A stretch of 64,000 nt of DNA, from the NCBI RefSeq assembly GCF_019578655.1, contig NC_063256.1:20932005-20996004 (forward strand). Direction: 5' to 3'. The translations under genes and the position numbers were made by a program. The notes beneath the pieces are model-generated. The model was not told the origin of the DNA, made no database searches, and saw only the letters and a program-made list of their open reading frames with translations. Shown one piece after another: positions 1-12,876 of this stretch (position 1 is its first letter; each line of letters opens with the position of its first letter). This DNA comes from Ricinus communis. Its lineage: Eukaryota; Streptophyta; Magnoliopsida; Malpighiales; Euphorbiaceae.

Positions 1-773
1 AGACTTATCCTGGTCGAGTTCAACTCTCTAGGCTGTGTAGAGTTTGAGTGCCGGATTAAAGATCCCTAGTCGAGCATTGCTCTCTAGACGCCGGCTTTAT
101 TAGAAAATAAGTGACCATATTGGATTTAAGGACCTTGGCCTAGCCTCGCTCTCTGGGCGCCAGTTCTGTTGGAGTGAGAGAGCCAAAAAGGCTGTTAGTG
201 TCGGGGTTAGGGTTCTGCTGAGGTACTCGTCCCGTAGCACTATAAATATATTTCATTGAATCATGGCATGACACATGTTTTTATATGACTTAACATTTTA
301 TTTGATTAAACAAATAATTTATTGAAGTGGTTGTATTCATTTTTGGATATATGATTTTAACTCACTTTCGAGACTGATAGTCTCAAATTTAACTGTTTTT
401 CAGATGTTTATTAATTTCTGCAGTTCTTTTCCTCTAAGCAGCCCAACTTCCTTCATCTTCGGGTTTTAATGTAATTGATTGTATTGGTATTATTTCATCT
501 TTAAAATTTTAGATTCTCCGTAGTAGTAATTTCAAACTTAGCAATTTGCAATCGCATGTAAATTTAGGCACTACCTATTTATGGTGGTAGACTGAATAAT
601 GTATAAATTATCTGGATGGTTAAAAGTTAGTTATGGAATAGTGTTATAAAGTACAGAATCGGGATTATACTTTGGTTGAGTTAGCGAATGATCAAGCTTA
701 CTACAGGTTTCGGTAGCCTTACTCCTACCTATTTCCTAGCGCCGGTCAAGGGCCCACAGATCGGGTCGTGACA
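1..773 (+). mobile_element. LTR right portion, probably Ty3/gypsy (family C)
   Basis: The stretch ends in GGGTCGTGACA, an ending common in plant gypsy (chromovirus-like) LTRs. A TATA-like word lies at 241-250 (TATAAATATA). The first 180 bases hold about three imperfect copies of a 70-80 base unit containing CTCTCTAG/GG and GCGCC words. No primer-binding site follows base 773, so this is a 3' LTR or a solo LTR. Its start lies outside the window. The family assignment rests on the LTR end only. Confidence 0.6.
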
Positions 774-1230
774 CATCAATTGTCTCTTTTAGTTTAACAA
801 TTTTTATTTTATTTTCAATTAGTAACATTCTCATTCTTTTATTTAAAATTTAAATTAATATTCTATCTTTGAAATTTTATTAATTTAATAAAATTTTAAT
901 CTATATACAAATTAAAACTAGACTATGTTTTTACAATAAAGAAAGTAATTTTTTTTATTTACGTGCACTGCATAATATTAAATATTTGATTTATTATCAC
1001 TTAAAGATAAAATATTATATATATTTTTAATGCTAAGATAATGATAGAATCTATAAATTATCGTGAATTTATCTATAAATTAATCTATTTATACTTCATA
1101 AAAGTTATAATGATTATTTTTATAAATAGCAATAAAAAATCTTAATAAATTATTACAAAAGATCAAGATTCATAAATATTGTAAAAATATCTTATTTCAA
1201 TTTGAAATTTATAGTTTATAATTATTTACT
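774..1230. other. AT-rich intergenic sequence
   Basis: This is very AT-rich with stops in every frame. I see no gene, RNA gene or clear repeat in it. Confidence 0.5.
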
Positions 1231-2115
1231 TACATATCTCATAACTCATCTGTTTCAATCATTTTTTGATTAGTTTGTAGATGTATAATTTGTAGAAAAT
1301 TGAAGATCACCTACAATATGTATAAAACAAACAAAAGTAATAATAATTTGAAAATAGTATACATATATGCATGTATATATGATTGACGTGTTCTAAATCA
1401 AATTTGTTCTAAAATAAACTTACTTTCATAAAATGAAGATCTTTAGACAAAGCAACAATTTGCTTTTTCTCATCATTTCTAGTTAAATCTTCAATCATTG
1501 GCCTTCCGGTTTTTACTATATCGTCCCATAAAACTAATTACAACTATTCCTACCTATATTTTTATAAACAATTTTGTTAATAGAAATAGTTAAAATGTAT
1601 TATTATAATGATTAAAGAAAAAAAAATATAAAAATAAAGAAAATAAATAATTACTTTATGATTATGATGGTCATATCTCTTTGTAATATTCATTACTTGT
1701 AGCGAAAATACATTTAACATGAATCACAATAATTAAAGAATTTACATAAAAAGCATTATTAAGGCATTTAATAATTTAATTTAAATACTAAACTAAATAA
1801 ATAAATTTACTTTAAAAAAGAACGAACCAAATGTTTTTGGATATCTTCATCTATTTCACTTTCCTTTTGTGCACATTTTCTAACATCACTATGAGAACTA
1901 AAAATTATAAGATAAAATATGTAGAGGGATTTTTAATGCATACTCTATAGAAGTTGTATTTAGATTAAATCCAATTAAATTCTTTATGGATATTGAAGAA
2001 TTGAGAATTAATTTCTTACAAACCCATTATGAATGGCATAAGTCTTTTCTATTTGAAAAAGAATTTGAAATTTTTCAATAAATTGGTCTAAATGGTAGCA
2101 CCAATTTTAATTCTC
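1231..2115 (-). pseudogene. Exon-like fragments of an unrecognised plant gene
   Basis: On the minus strand several short open stretches are bounded by plausible splice sites. One (about 2,115-2,025) reads with LDQFIEKFQILFQIEKTYAI and ends at GTAAGA. One (about 1,892-1,815) contains EIDEDIQKHLVRSFLK and is preceded by TTTTTAG. One (about 1,538-1,426) contains WDDIVKTGRPMIEDLTRNDE and ends at GTAAGT. A last one (about 1,303-1,231) follows ATTGTAG, reads FLQIIHLQTNQKMIETDEL and ends in TGA. The second-to-last and last pieces join in phase 0. The first piece has a stop near its start, and I find no credible first exon. The charged, ordinary amino-acid composition is unlike the random AT-rich translation around it. 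I do not recognise the family. It is probably the 3' part of a decayed gene, but chance cannot be excluded. Confidence 0.35.
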
Positions 2116-2239
2116 TGAACAATTACTAATTATGCTAGTAAGATTATAAAATTAAAATACAAAAATAATATAAAGTAATTATTTTAGAAAAATCTTACCT
2201 TTGCATCAATTAAAATTCTCAATTAAGCTAATTTGAGAA

Positions 2240-3890
2240 TACAGAAAAAATAATTGTAAGAAAACCAAAGAAAAGAAGTTCTGAAGAAAAAGGGGCAAAT
2301 TTAGGATAAAACAGACTGTTAAAAAAAAAAAAAAAGAAGACAATAATCAGAGAAAATCTGAACTCAATAATGAAAAACACATTCTACTCTGTAGAATGTG
2401 ATATGCTGCTTAATCTTTTCTGAAATTATCTATTTGTAAAAATTGTTACAAAAATAAAGAATAGTAGAGTTTTAAGTAAAGTAGAAGAGATAAGAGGAAG
2501 TGGAAATTGACTTAATGAATAACTAATTACTAAAGACGGGGACATTTAACTATATATTAGAACAACTGACATTATTAATTTTACTTTAACAAAGAATTTT
2601 ATTTTATTATGTATGTTATATATACTATTTTCCAGGAAAGAAAACACATTCTTTCATTGATGTAATATAAATTTTCGTGTAAGGAGTTCTCCAAAAATCA
2701 AGAGGTGCCAACAACATCTTAGATTCTACATAGAAGAGATTTTATATTAAAGCACAAATTGGCATTATACATTAATACAACTCCATTACACACATAAACT
2801 TGATGAAAAATAATTTAATTTAAAAGTCATTCCACCACGTCCATAAGAACTAATTTCTTATCATATATATCAACTTTTTTATATATTATGGCTATTGGTA
2901 AATAGTATTTATATAACAATGACTATATATTAAAACTCTAATTTAAATGCAAATAAACTTAAAAATATATTTAAATTTATCATCATAAATATTTCTAGTA
3001 AAATCCTTTTTCTATAATAAATTTATTCTTAAATGTACTTATTTATGAGTTCTAAAATTTATACTAATTATTTGTATAGCTATCAATAAATAAATTTAAT
3101 ATGTAATTAAGAAAACTAAGGTTCACATATATTGTAAATGTATCTTAATATAATTAAATAATTAATAAAATAATAATAATATTTTAGTTTAATAAGGTTG
3201 AATATAGCATACTTTCCAGTATGAACTTTTCTTTCATTTTTTTATTCTAAAAGATTATAAAATTAAAATCTTTTAATTCTAATATTATATTTAGATTTAG
3301 ATTTCTAAAATCTATTTTAACTAATAGATTACAAATTATATAAATATTTCTAAATAATAAATAATAATAATAAATTATTTTAAGAAATAATTAAATTTTT
3401 GATAGAGAATAGATAATTAGTTAAAATAGTTGCAATAAATTATTCTTAATATTAATTGTCAATAGACTTTATTAGTAACATTTTTAGAAATGTCTTTAAA
3501 ACTTATCATTATTATTATTCTCATCGTCGTTAATCATTATTTTCTTGAATATGTTCATTACTATATATATATATATATATACACACCAGAGAGGAAATAG
3601 ATCATATACTATTATAGAGGAATAAGTATAAAAATCTAAAACTTAAACCATGCTTATGTTCATGAATGCAAAATAAAAATCAAATGAAAGTATTTTCTGA
3701 TGCATAGGATCCCTGATTTCAAAGGCAAATGTAGAACATACTTAAAGCGAAACAAAACAAGAGAATTTACAAAAATATAAGTTTTATTGATAAAACAAAC
3801 TTACATAGGTTTTAGATTCCTGGTTCTTCTAGTAATAAGAAAGGAAAAGATATCGGAAGAAAGCACAGTGTTTTAGTTTTAGAAGAAAAG
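2240..3890. other. AT-rich intergenic sequence with microsatellite
   Basis: No gene is supported here. It holds an A-rich run near 2,320 and a (TA)n microsatellite at 3,562-3,581. Other words are low-complexity AT. Confidence 0.5.
3562..3581. repeat. (TA)n microsatellite
   Basis: About ten TA dinucleotides in a row, followed by ACACACC. Confidence 0.9.
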
Positions 3891-3929
3891 AATGGAAATA
3901 AAATTCTTTCTAAAAATTACAAAGAATAA

Positions 3930-4110
3930 GCTTAAAGAATGCAAAAATCTACTCTTTGTAAATCCTGGAAGTAACTTCTGTCTCTTCTTACTTGTCTTTT
4001 CTCCTTATTTAAACGTCGTGGGGTGTTTATCCCTAGGAAAGAAGCGGATGCTAGCTCAGGGCCACATAGAGAGGAGACTATCCTTTGGTGCTGTAGATAG
4101 TAGATGTCAG
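3930..4110 (-). promoter_or_regulatory. Pararetrovirus-like promoter/leader stretch
   Basis: Read on the minus strand, a less AT-rich block rises from flanking AT DNA and contains a CCCACGACG word followed by TTTAAATAAGG (plus coordinates about 4,004-4,022), then purine-rich leader-like sequence. Its place, downstream of the RT/RNase H remnant on the same strand, is where a caulimovirid genome carries its transcript promoter and leader. I do not see a clear initiator tRNA-Met primer site (TGGTATCAGAGC). The assignment is inferred from position and style, not from a matched motif. Confidence 0.3.
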
Positions 4111-4149
4111 TCCATGGAGTAGAGTGGTGCTTGTCTTCTACTATCAGCA

Positions 4150-5389
4150 AGAGACATGTTTTAAGAAAGCCTACAAAGTGAGCATGTAGAGATTCTGTAT
4201 AATGGTTTTACTTTTACTTTTTTTTTTTACCGCCTTGCTGGGTTTTCAACCTTTATAGGCCCATTTGGCCTTACAAGTTTTAGAATGGGGCCATACAAAG
4301 TTTTACAAGCCCATTGGGCTACAACATGCTTTACGAAGTTTTATCAATGGGTGGAAAAATCCAAAAATACTCGTCCTTATTATCATCTTCTAAACTTGTT
4401 ATTAATTTTCATGGCGGTGATGCTTCACCCTGACTGGATTTTGATTTGTTTTGCAATATTTGGGATATTATTGCAAAGTATTCTTTTCCTATTTTAGTTC
4501 ATGCGAGTAAAGCACTTGCATGAGATTCTTGTGCTAGGAATATTGAGGTGCAAAGATCTGTCTTCATGCACCCCTAGCTAATCAGCTATTGCTTTATAGC
4601 TGGTTTTAAGATTTTTTTCAAGGACATTGAATGAGTCCCACCATTTTACCCTGAATTTTTGGATGAATATGATTATACCATAATTTTTGGTATAGTCATA
4701 GTCCCACTGCATTACCTAGGTTAAGCAGAATTTTAAACTGAATAGAAATAAAGGGATTAATCTGGATTCTGATATAGGAGGTTTTACAGTGAGTTTTAGA
4801 AAGGTCATAAGACTCTTTTACTTCTAGTAGAAGAGATTAGGCATTGAACTAATGTAGTCCCATCATTGGGAGGTGAACTATAAGGCGAATTTGGACTTTA
4901 GTTTGGTATCTAAGTAAAAAAGCCATAGATGGGTTTGTTTTTTATTTTGGATGAGAAATGTGTTAAACTATGCTTGCTAGTAATCCCAGTAGTTACAAGT
5001 TAGGCGGTGGTTGATTTTGTTTTGGAAGGATATAGGAAAGGGTTTGGGGTTTGATAAATCTTATTCCCATTCTAAAGGATGGAAAACCTTTAGAATATGA
5101 CAAGTGAAATATGTGGGATCAGATTTTATGTCTTCATTAATGAAGTGTTTAAACTTTGCCAAGGCGGTATGTTCTAAAATTTCCTCGTATTAAGATTGGG
5201 TTTGAAAGATTCCAAGGTTTAAAATGCCATAATCTTTAGGAGAAATTGTTGATTTACTATCGATGGACTTTATTGAAAAATTCTTCTTCCATTGTAACTA
5301 TGTTCTAAAAATTTGTTTTATAAAATACTCAGAATTTTTCTGTTTTGATTGAAAAAGAACAATCTAGATATTTAGAGAAATCATTTTAA
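4150..5389 (-). other. Probable 3' and intergenic part of the pararetrovirus copy
   Basis: Between the promoter-like block and the polymerase remnant the minus strand has no open frame of note. Base composition is less extreme than at 8,400-9,300, and repeats of the words CCCATTGGGC and CCAAATGGGCC occur near 4,255-4,320. It may be the degraded terminal gene and intergenic region of the viral copy. I cannot identify a product. Confidence 0.3.
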
Positions 5390-7331
5390 TCATGTTTTGA
5401 GAATCTTTTTGAGAAAGGAGGTCTTGGAAAATTCTTTCTTTGGATTTGGAATAATACTAAGTTCAGAGATAATACCTGATGCCTTTTACAATGCATGCAT
5501 GAGCTCTAGTTGTTTTGTAAGGTATTCGAGCCATGTTTGGATTTGTTGTTGTTTTGGTGAGGAGGAGGAGGTACTGGTTTGAGCGATTTCCTTTTTTTTT
5601 TTTCCACCGCATCAATCCATTAAGTTATTGGTTAGGCAAATGAAATGGGTTTTATGTCTAGGGTTTTAGCTACAGTTTCGGTTTTTGTTCAACTTGAACC
5701 ATTTTTTCTTTTTTTTCGAACTATTTATTTCTTTTGCAGAAATTCTCGAGTTAAAAAATCTATAACTGAATTTTTCTCCTTTGATAAATTCTATTTCAAA
5801 ATTAAAGGCTAAAAGAATAGCTTGTCACCTGGAAAAAATTTAATTTTTAATGTAATGTTTTGGACATCTTTTTATAAAATTTCTTTAGCAGATTTACAAT
5901 CAATACGGAGTAAAAAATTTTGATTGTGTGAATCACTTTGAAATTTTTGGATGCACACGACGATGCTCAAAATTTCTTTTTTAATGGTGGAATAATTTTT
6001 TTGACAATCATTCCAATATGCAGAAGTGAATTGTATGATATACTCATGCCTATTATATATTTGTTTTAAAATTTCTCTATATCCTATATCTGAAGCATCC
6101 GTCTCTACTATTTTGAAAGCAAGAGATTTCTAAGACTAAGGTTTTAATTTTTTGAACTGTTTTAGTGTGTTCATTTGTCCATGGTGCTGGAGTTTTCTTA
6201 AGCATGTCATGCAAGGGTTTGCTATTAGGACAAAAGTTTATCATATAATTTAAAACTGTCTAGAAGTTTTTGCAATTGTTTTTTATCAAGAATCTTATAG
6301 AGGAACTTATTTGCAAACTCTAGAGATCTCTCTATTAGAGTTATTATTTCCTGAATAATATAATGTCTTAAAAACCTTATTATTATTTAGAATAAGACCT
6401 TTTAGTTTTAGAAACCACTAGACCATTCTTCTTTGTTATATAGAAAAAAAATTCTAAGTGTTTAAAATGTTGTTCTATAGACTCTGAAAAATACTAGAAC
6501 ATCATCTATATAAACGAAGTAAAATTTTAGATGAGGTTCGAAAAGGTCATTCATTATCCTTTAAAATTTAGAAGGGGCATTTTTTAAACCGAAAGGCGTT
6601 ACATTCCACTCGAATTGTCCGAATGAAATTGTAAACGCGGTTTTATATATATCTTCAGGTTTTAGTAAGATTTGCCAAAATCCTGATTTTTCATGTCAAA
6701 TTTTAAAAATATAGAAGCCTCGTGGAGCTTTGTAGGAGGTCTTTTTTTATTAAGAATATGATACATAATCTATTTTAATGCTTTGTCTAAGGGTTTATAA
6801 TTTATTACTAACCTGGAAGTTCCCCTCTTGATTTTTGAATTTTTATTTATATAAAAGGCTGCTTAAGACCAAGGTAATCTTAATTTCGAGATTAAGCCTT
6901 TTTGTAATAGTTCACAAATTTCTTTCCTACAATGCTGTTCTAACTCAGTGTTCATCTGGATAGGTCTAGCTTTGGTAGGGATAATATTTCTTTCATCAAA
7001 AAAATCAATTTCATATTATAGATCTACCTTAATGTTATTTTCTATTCCAAAAAGTATTAGGCAAATCAATACAAATTTCATTTTCAATTTTCTTTTAAAA
7101 ATCAGAAATTTTCCTTTTCACCAAGTTATTGTGGAGCTGTTGTTCAATTTTATGAAAGGACACACTTTGTCTTAAATGGAATAACTCGATTTTCTTCCTT
7201 TTTACTAGCAAATTAATCTCATTTTTACAAATAGAACATACTTTTAAAATGCTGAGATTCCTAGTTTTCGGTTTTTCTATAAAGAGAAAAAGATACATTT
7301 TCTTTTTTAGTTTTGAAATATATATCTTCAT
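5390..7331 (-). pseudogene. Endogenous caulimovirid polymerase remnant (protease-RT linker, RT, RNase H)
   Basis: This minus-strand, inactivated copy of a plant pararetrovirus polymerase is broken by many stops and frameshifts. In order on the minus strand: a zinc-finger/linker part (7,331-7,095, with SICKNEINLL and FHKIEQQL); the start of RT (about 6,960-6,800, with KGLIS and RLVINYKPL); the RT core (6,620-6,480, with PFGLKNAPSKF and the YIDD active-site motif at about 6,499-6,510); RNase H (6,120-5,720, with ETDASDIGY, STIKKEIL and RIDCKSAKEIL); and a C-terminal tail (5,540-5,400). The motif set is that of Caulimoviridae, not of LTR retroelements. Movement and coat protein regions are absent, so the copy is truncated at its 5' side. 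The genus (petuvirus- or florendovirus-like) is not resolved. It cannot encode a working enzyme. Confidence 0.85.
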
Positions 7332-7402
7332 AGTTCAAAATTCATATATTTCTTATAGATTATAAATGTATGTAAAATTATTATAGAATTATGATTGAAT
7401 TA

Positions 7403-7505
7403 GATTAATTCTATTAGGATTAGGAGATTAATAATTAATTAATTCTATTAAAATTAGAAGATTAGTCACTAATTAATTCTATTAGGATTAGAAAGTTAAA
7501 TTAAT
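7403..7505. repeat. Short tandem repeat, about 33-36 bp, three copies
   Basis: Three successive units start ATTAATTCTATTA at about 7,404, 7,436 and 7,472. They differ by a few substitutions. Confidence 0.6.
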
Positions 7506-9335
7506 TACATATAGAATTAAAATAAAGTTAGCAATTTTATTTTAGTCTGTTCAAAAATCTCTCCCTCTTTATATATAGTAATTTAAAAATCATACTTTAC
7601 TATCAATGTTAAAATTCTATGGAGTCGAATTGTTAAAATTAGACTAAATTAATAATATTTTTTATTAATAAAATTAATAATATATGATTCAATTAATTTA
7701 ATTAATTAAAATAATCAATAATTTTTTCTTAATAAATTTATATATTCTCTCTTTTACGTATTAATATATGTTATATGATATGATATAATAATCAAAACAT
7801 CTGACTAAATGGGTATTTCTTCAAGTAAAAAAATTTAAAGTGTAAATAGAAGTATTATATATTATTAAAAACAACGATGTATTATTTATTATCCAAAGTA
7901 AAGAAGAGTCCTTCTATAATATTCTAAGTTTTAGATAAATTCAGGGTAATCTACTTGCCATTAAGTCCTTGTGGACACGTAGGACATTCCGATATGCAAT
8001 TATGCATGCACCATATTCTTTTACGATTTCTAACTTTTGAGTCTAGAGCATATATATATTTAAATTTCCACTATGGCATATGCTTTTCAAATTCTATCAT
8101 TCTTTTATTGTAATCATATTTTGTGGTAAAGAAACTATATGAAACTATTAGCTAGTTTGAGGGTTCAAGCACCCTATAAAGTGATTAAAAGAAAGGTATC
8201 CCTATAAAGTAAACACCAATTTAAATCTAAACAATAACAATATATTGTCTAGATGGATCCACTTGCTTTCAAATTATTGTGATAACAAATTTGGGTATCA
8301 TCTTAAGGTAAGGTATGATTTTTCAATTATTTCATGGCAGAAGGAGTTGAATTAGAAATTATTATCACTAATCCCTATGTTTCTTTTATGCTAAAAGAAA
8401 AAAAAAAGATAAATACATTTTTCTAAATAAATCTATAATTTATAATATACATAATATGATTCTTGTATGAAAATCTATTTGACAACGTTCTATAAAGTTA
8501 GATCCCATAAAATTTTAATAAAAAAATGCATTTGACTTTTATGTAGTTTATATAAAGATTTATTATAATATTAAATATTAGTCAATTAAAATAATAGCTA
8601 AATATATTTTTTTATTAAATTTTATAGTTATAAAATAAAATAAAATATTAAGTATTTATTAAATAAAATAATAATTACATGAAAGCTAAATAAAATTATT
8701 TTTTATAATATAAAATATATTCATAATTAAAATAAAATGCTTTAAATTAAAAATTTAGAGCATAAAATCATCAATTAGTTATGCATTAGAAAAAGAATAC
8801 TAATTAGAAATAAAGGTTTTGAGCTTTAATTGTATAAAAGTAAAGAACAATTGGAACACCCATTATCTATTAGATAAAAGAAAAAAGAAAATGAGCGTTT
8901 TTTATAAATTTTTAAATTTGAATTTAATTAATTTAAAAATAATAAATAATTTATCTATTTATTAAAAAATTAAAATTTAATTTATTTAATTCTTAAAATT
9001 TAAATTTGACTTATTTATTATTTATTATTTTTAAATTAATAATTTTAGATTTTATCAAATATATTTTTATATAGCGGTTCATTAGATATTATATTTATAA
9101 ATTAATAAGATAAATATTATTTTAAATTTTTATTATTCAATTAAAATTTAAGAATTTAATACTATTTCACTTTTTAAAAATTAAAATATGATGTATTTAA
9201 TTTTTAGACATAAATTCATATGATTATTTGCTGAAAAATTTAAATTAAATATATTTAATTTTAAAATATAAATTTTAAAAATTATTTACTAAAAAATTTA
9301 AAGTGGATATATCTTATCTATACACATAAATCAAT
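7506..9335. other. AT-rich intergenic sequence
   Basis: This is extremely AT-rich, especially at 8,400-9,300. Stops fill every frame. I see no gene, RNA gene or recognisable element. Confidence 0.5.
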
Positions 9336-9339
9336 TTAA

Positions 9340-9590
9340 CCTTTTGTCCCCAGTAGTACAGAATATTGATACCGACGGCCAATGTGCGAAATGAATGGGC
9401 GTCGTTTGTGGCAGAGGAGGGGCCATCTCAACTTTCGGCCGTGAAGAATAATTATGTGCGGCTCATCTGCAGCTACAAGTTGAGTGAAGAGTACTTTTGT
9501 GGATTTATTTGCCATCATGTAATAGACCCGCATCTTACTCCCAGCCCCAACCTTTCTGCTCGGCTTCTATTCCTTGCCAAATTACAATCA
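9340..9590. other. GC-richer island of unknown origin
   Basis: A block of near-balanced composition stands alone in DNA that is otherwise mostly A and T. The plus strand is open from 9,366 to 9,659 (97 residues, containing NVRNEWASFVAEEGPSQLSA and EEYFCGFICHHV). The minus strand is open over 9,336-9,533. I recognise neither product. It could be a leftover exon, an organelle-derived insertion or the end of an element. No splice sites or promoter are convincing. Confidence 0.35.
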
Positions 9591-9659
9591 TATTCTATAA
9601 ACTTAACTAGTATGAAAAAGATAAATAAAGGCCAATACATATTTATCTCTAAATTTTAA

Positions 9660-10093
9660 TTATTTTAATTATTTAATCAGTTTGATATTTTAATTTTTAA
9701 TTTGATTTAATAAATATTTAAATTTATTTTTATAATATTTTAATATTTTTTAATATTTTTTTAATATATGTCTCTGTTCAATAACAATAATTCTAAATAT
9801 ATTTATTAGCATCTTTTATACAAGAGCCTCGTAGTAACATATCCAAATATTCCTCCGTCTCAAAAAGAAAAATTATGTTGATTTCAAGTTATAATTTTTT
9901 TTATTGTTTATTTACATAATTAATAATAAAGAAAAATATTTATTTATTAATAAATCATTCTAATATATCATGTAAATATGATATCTTATAAATTTATAAT
10001 AATTAATATTATTTTAATCTTAATAATTTATTTATATAATTGGTTACTGTACTAACCAATCTAATTTAATTTAATTTTAAATGTCTAATATAT

Positions 10094-10135
<42 letters not shown>

Positions 10136-10590
10136 TTCAAATAAAGAAAATATTTTAATCACAACTTATTACGTACATTTATTAAAAAATATTTGTCAAT
10201 TTTTATATAAATATTAATTTTCAAAAAATAATTCTCTCTCAATCAATAATAATAAGTTTTCAAATATTAATTTTTATATGTAACTTTTTATTTTATTCTT
10301 AAGAATATGTAATTCTTATGTTATCTTTTAATTTTTTAATTTATTATATTTTACTTTCTTATGATATTTCTTGATAGGTATAAAATCTTATTTTACAATT
10401 TAATTATTTATTTGATATATTTCTTTTTTATTTTACTTTTCTTAATGTACTAATTTGGGCTCCATTATTTAATTCTGAATTTTTTCTACAGTCTAATTAC
10501 TTATTTTTATTTTTATTTATGTTCTCTCATTTTCTTAAACTACATCAACTTTTTCTTTTTATTTTATATATTTCTATACTTCAATTTTAT
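9660..10590. other. AT-rich intergenic sequence with microsatellite
   Basis: No gene is seen. A long (AT)n run lies at 10,097-10,131. Confidence 0.5.
10097..10131. repeat. (AT)n microsatellite
   Basis: About 17 AT dinucleotides without interruption. Confidence 0.95.
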
Positions 10591-10599
10591 TTATTTTAT

Positions 10600-11570
10600 A
10601 CTACAAAAATTTAATTATTAATGAATAATTAATTATATTTTTTCATGTATATTTTATTTTTTTCATGAAATTAAAGTTTAAGTATGATATTTTTTATTTC
10701 TGTTTATATCACGTTATCTATATTAATTTTCAATATTAAAATCAATAATTTATAAATTGGATAAATAAATAAGTAGTTGGTCATGAGCCTGCTTCTATTT
10801 ATTGCAGATGCTATTAGTGATGTATTAGTTTTCTTTGTTTCCTATGCAATACATTTTTTATACTAAAAAACCTAATTTCAAATTTTAAATTTTTTTATGA
10901 TATTTTTATAATTTTAACTACAAAAATATATTCTTATAGACATCTTTGGTGTTGAATCTGACTGATCAGAATGATCCAAAATTAGTTAAAACTGGAACCA
11001 AGCTCGAATTAGCCTAGAATCAAGGAGGATCAAATATGGATATAACATTAATTCATAAATAATATATATATATATTGTTAACAAATAGTGAATTAAGTTC
11101 CATACTAAGCATGAGTATTCAAAAGAAAAAGAAGAATTTCATTTTAATAAAAAAATATTAAAACAGTTTAAGTTTTTTTTTAAATTGCATTAATTTTTTA
11201 AAATTTCTTACTTCTTTAGGCTTTTATATTTTAAATTTATTTTATATTATTAAATTTTAATTACCGATGAATATTTAATTCATATGTTCATGTATATTTT
11301 GAATTATCAATGAAATCAGAGTTTAAATTATATTTTAATTATTTTATATTTATATTGGTTTTGAGTATTTAGATCAATAATTTATATGTTGGGTAGCAGT
11401 TGCTTATGGATCTCTTATTATTTATGATACATATAATCAATGAGGATTAACTTTCTTTATCTCCTAATGCAATATACCAGTATATGCTAAAAAAAAAATT
11501 TAAATATTTTATGATATTTTTAAAATTTTAACTATAAAAATTTATTCTAATGAACATATTATAATGTAGG
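10600..11570. repeat. Old direct duplication, period about 610-650 bp
   Basis: The text of 10,600-10,960 recurs in diverged form at 11,235-11,570. Examples are TTAATTATTAATGAATAATT against TTAATTACCGATGAATATTT, the shared words AATAATTTATA and CTAATGCAATA/CCTATGCAATA, and TTATGATATTTTTA at about 10,896 and 11,508. It looks like an ancient tandem duplication or two copies of an unnamed element. No coding content is seen. Confidence 0.5.
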
Positions 11571-11590
11571 CTAGTCACGGACCAGTTTAG

Positions 11591-11732
11591 AAGGGATTAG
11601 TTCAGGATCGATTCCCCTTAACTTGAATCAAATATATTAAATGTGTCAGAAACAATCAAAATTGGAATTAGACTCCAACATTCTCAAAATTAAAGGGGAT
11701 TAGTTCAGGATCGATTCCCCTTAGCTTGAATC
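11591..11732. repeat. Direct repeat of about 40 bp, spaced 102 bp
   Basis: GGGATTAGTTCAGGATCGAT followed by TCCCCTTAACTTGAATCA occurs at about 11,593-11,630 and, with one change, at about 11,695-11,732. The two copies are far more alike than the surrounding old duplication, so this copying event is younger. Confidence 0.75.
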
Positions 11733-11734
11733 AG

Positions 11735-12876
11735 AATTGGAACGATTGATTCTTGTAAAAAAAATTTAATTCATTTTAATTAACTTTTATTATATTTAGA
11801 ATTAGTTGGAACCCACAGAAATTGAAATCATAAATTGGAACTGGTAGGTTACATTGCCACAACTTGTACTTTTAACATATTAAAATAGTTATAATATTTA
11901 TATTTGAGATACAAATTAATAATAATAAAAAATATTTAAAATATATGTCCGTTAATTATTTAGTTTACGTTAAAAAATTATAATAATTTAAATATAAATT
12001 AACCAATTTAATATTATTTTTAATTTTATAAGATATAGTAAATTTCTCCGTTAGATATGAATATACATCTGATTCATAAATAATAAAAAATATAATTCAC
12101 CTATAAAATATTTAATTAAAATTCTCGTTAAGTACAAGTATTATACTAGTTATATATTATATTTAGAGATTGATTACTATAAAATACATAAACTTAATTT
12201 GTTAAAGTTTTTATCTATATTTTAAAGTCAATCAATTTTACTTGACAAATATAAGATTTATTTATGTAATTTTAATTATATAAATAATTGAAAGTTATAT
12301 ATAAAAATTTCAACAATTTATATTAATAGAAAGACATATATAACTAGTAAATTAAAATTTTATTTGACTAATAATTTATAATTGAAAAATAATTTTTATG
12401 ATGAATAGAGCATCACTAGCAAAACCTTTTATTAACATAAATATTACCGCTTAAAATTAAATATTTTAACTTTTTTCTTCGGAATTATAAACTTTTATTG
12501 AATATATTTTTGAATTCTAATGTAATACTAGAATCTTTCATTTGAATCTAACTAGTCATAAATTATAGAAAAAACTTGAATTGGCAAGTCCATCAAAATC
12601 TATATACATAATTGACACTTAAAATATCTAATAATTTTTTTAATAAAAATTAATAGTATCATCTATAAATTATTATAAGAAGTAATTTAATAGGTTCAAA
12701 TTATATATAGTTATTCAAGATGTTTTAGAGCTTTAACGATATATTTTCTATATATAATATAGTGAAGATATATATTTATATTTCACTTAAGTTTAATTGT
12801 CTATTTTCAGATAATATTAGTGAAAGAGGGAAATATGAAGAAAAATATTTAAAAATGAGCTTAATTGGACATGTTT
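11735..12876. other. AT-rich intergenic sequence
   Basis: No open frame, RNA gene or clear repeat is seen before the LTR that begins near 12,877. Confidence 0.45.

Noticed and set aside
4285..4497. 70-codon open frame on the plus strand with hydrophobic end
   Set aside because: It lies in the antisense of the pararetrovirus copy, has low-complexity hydrophobic sequence and no neighbours or promoter.
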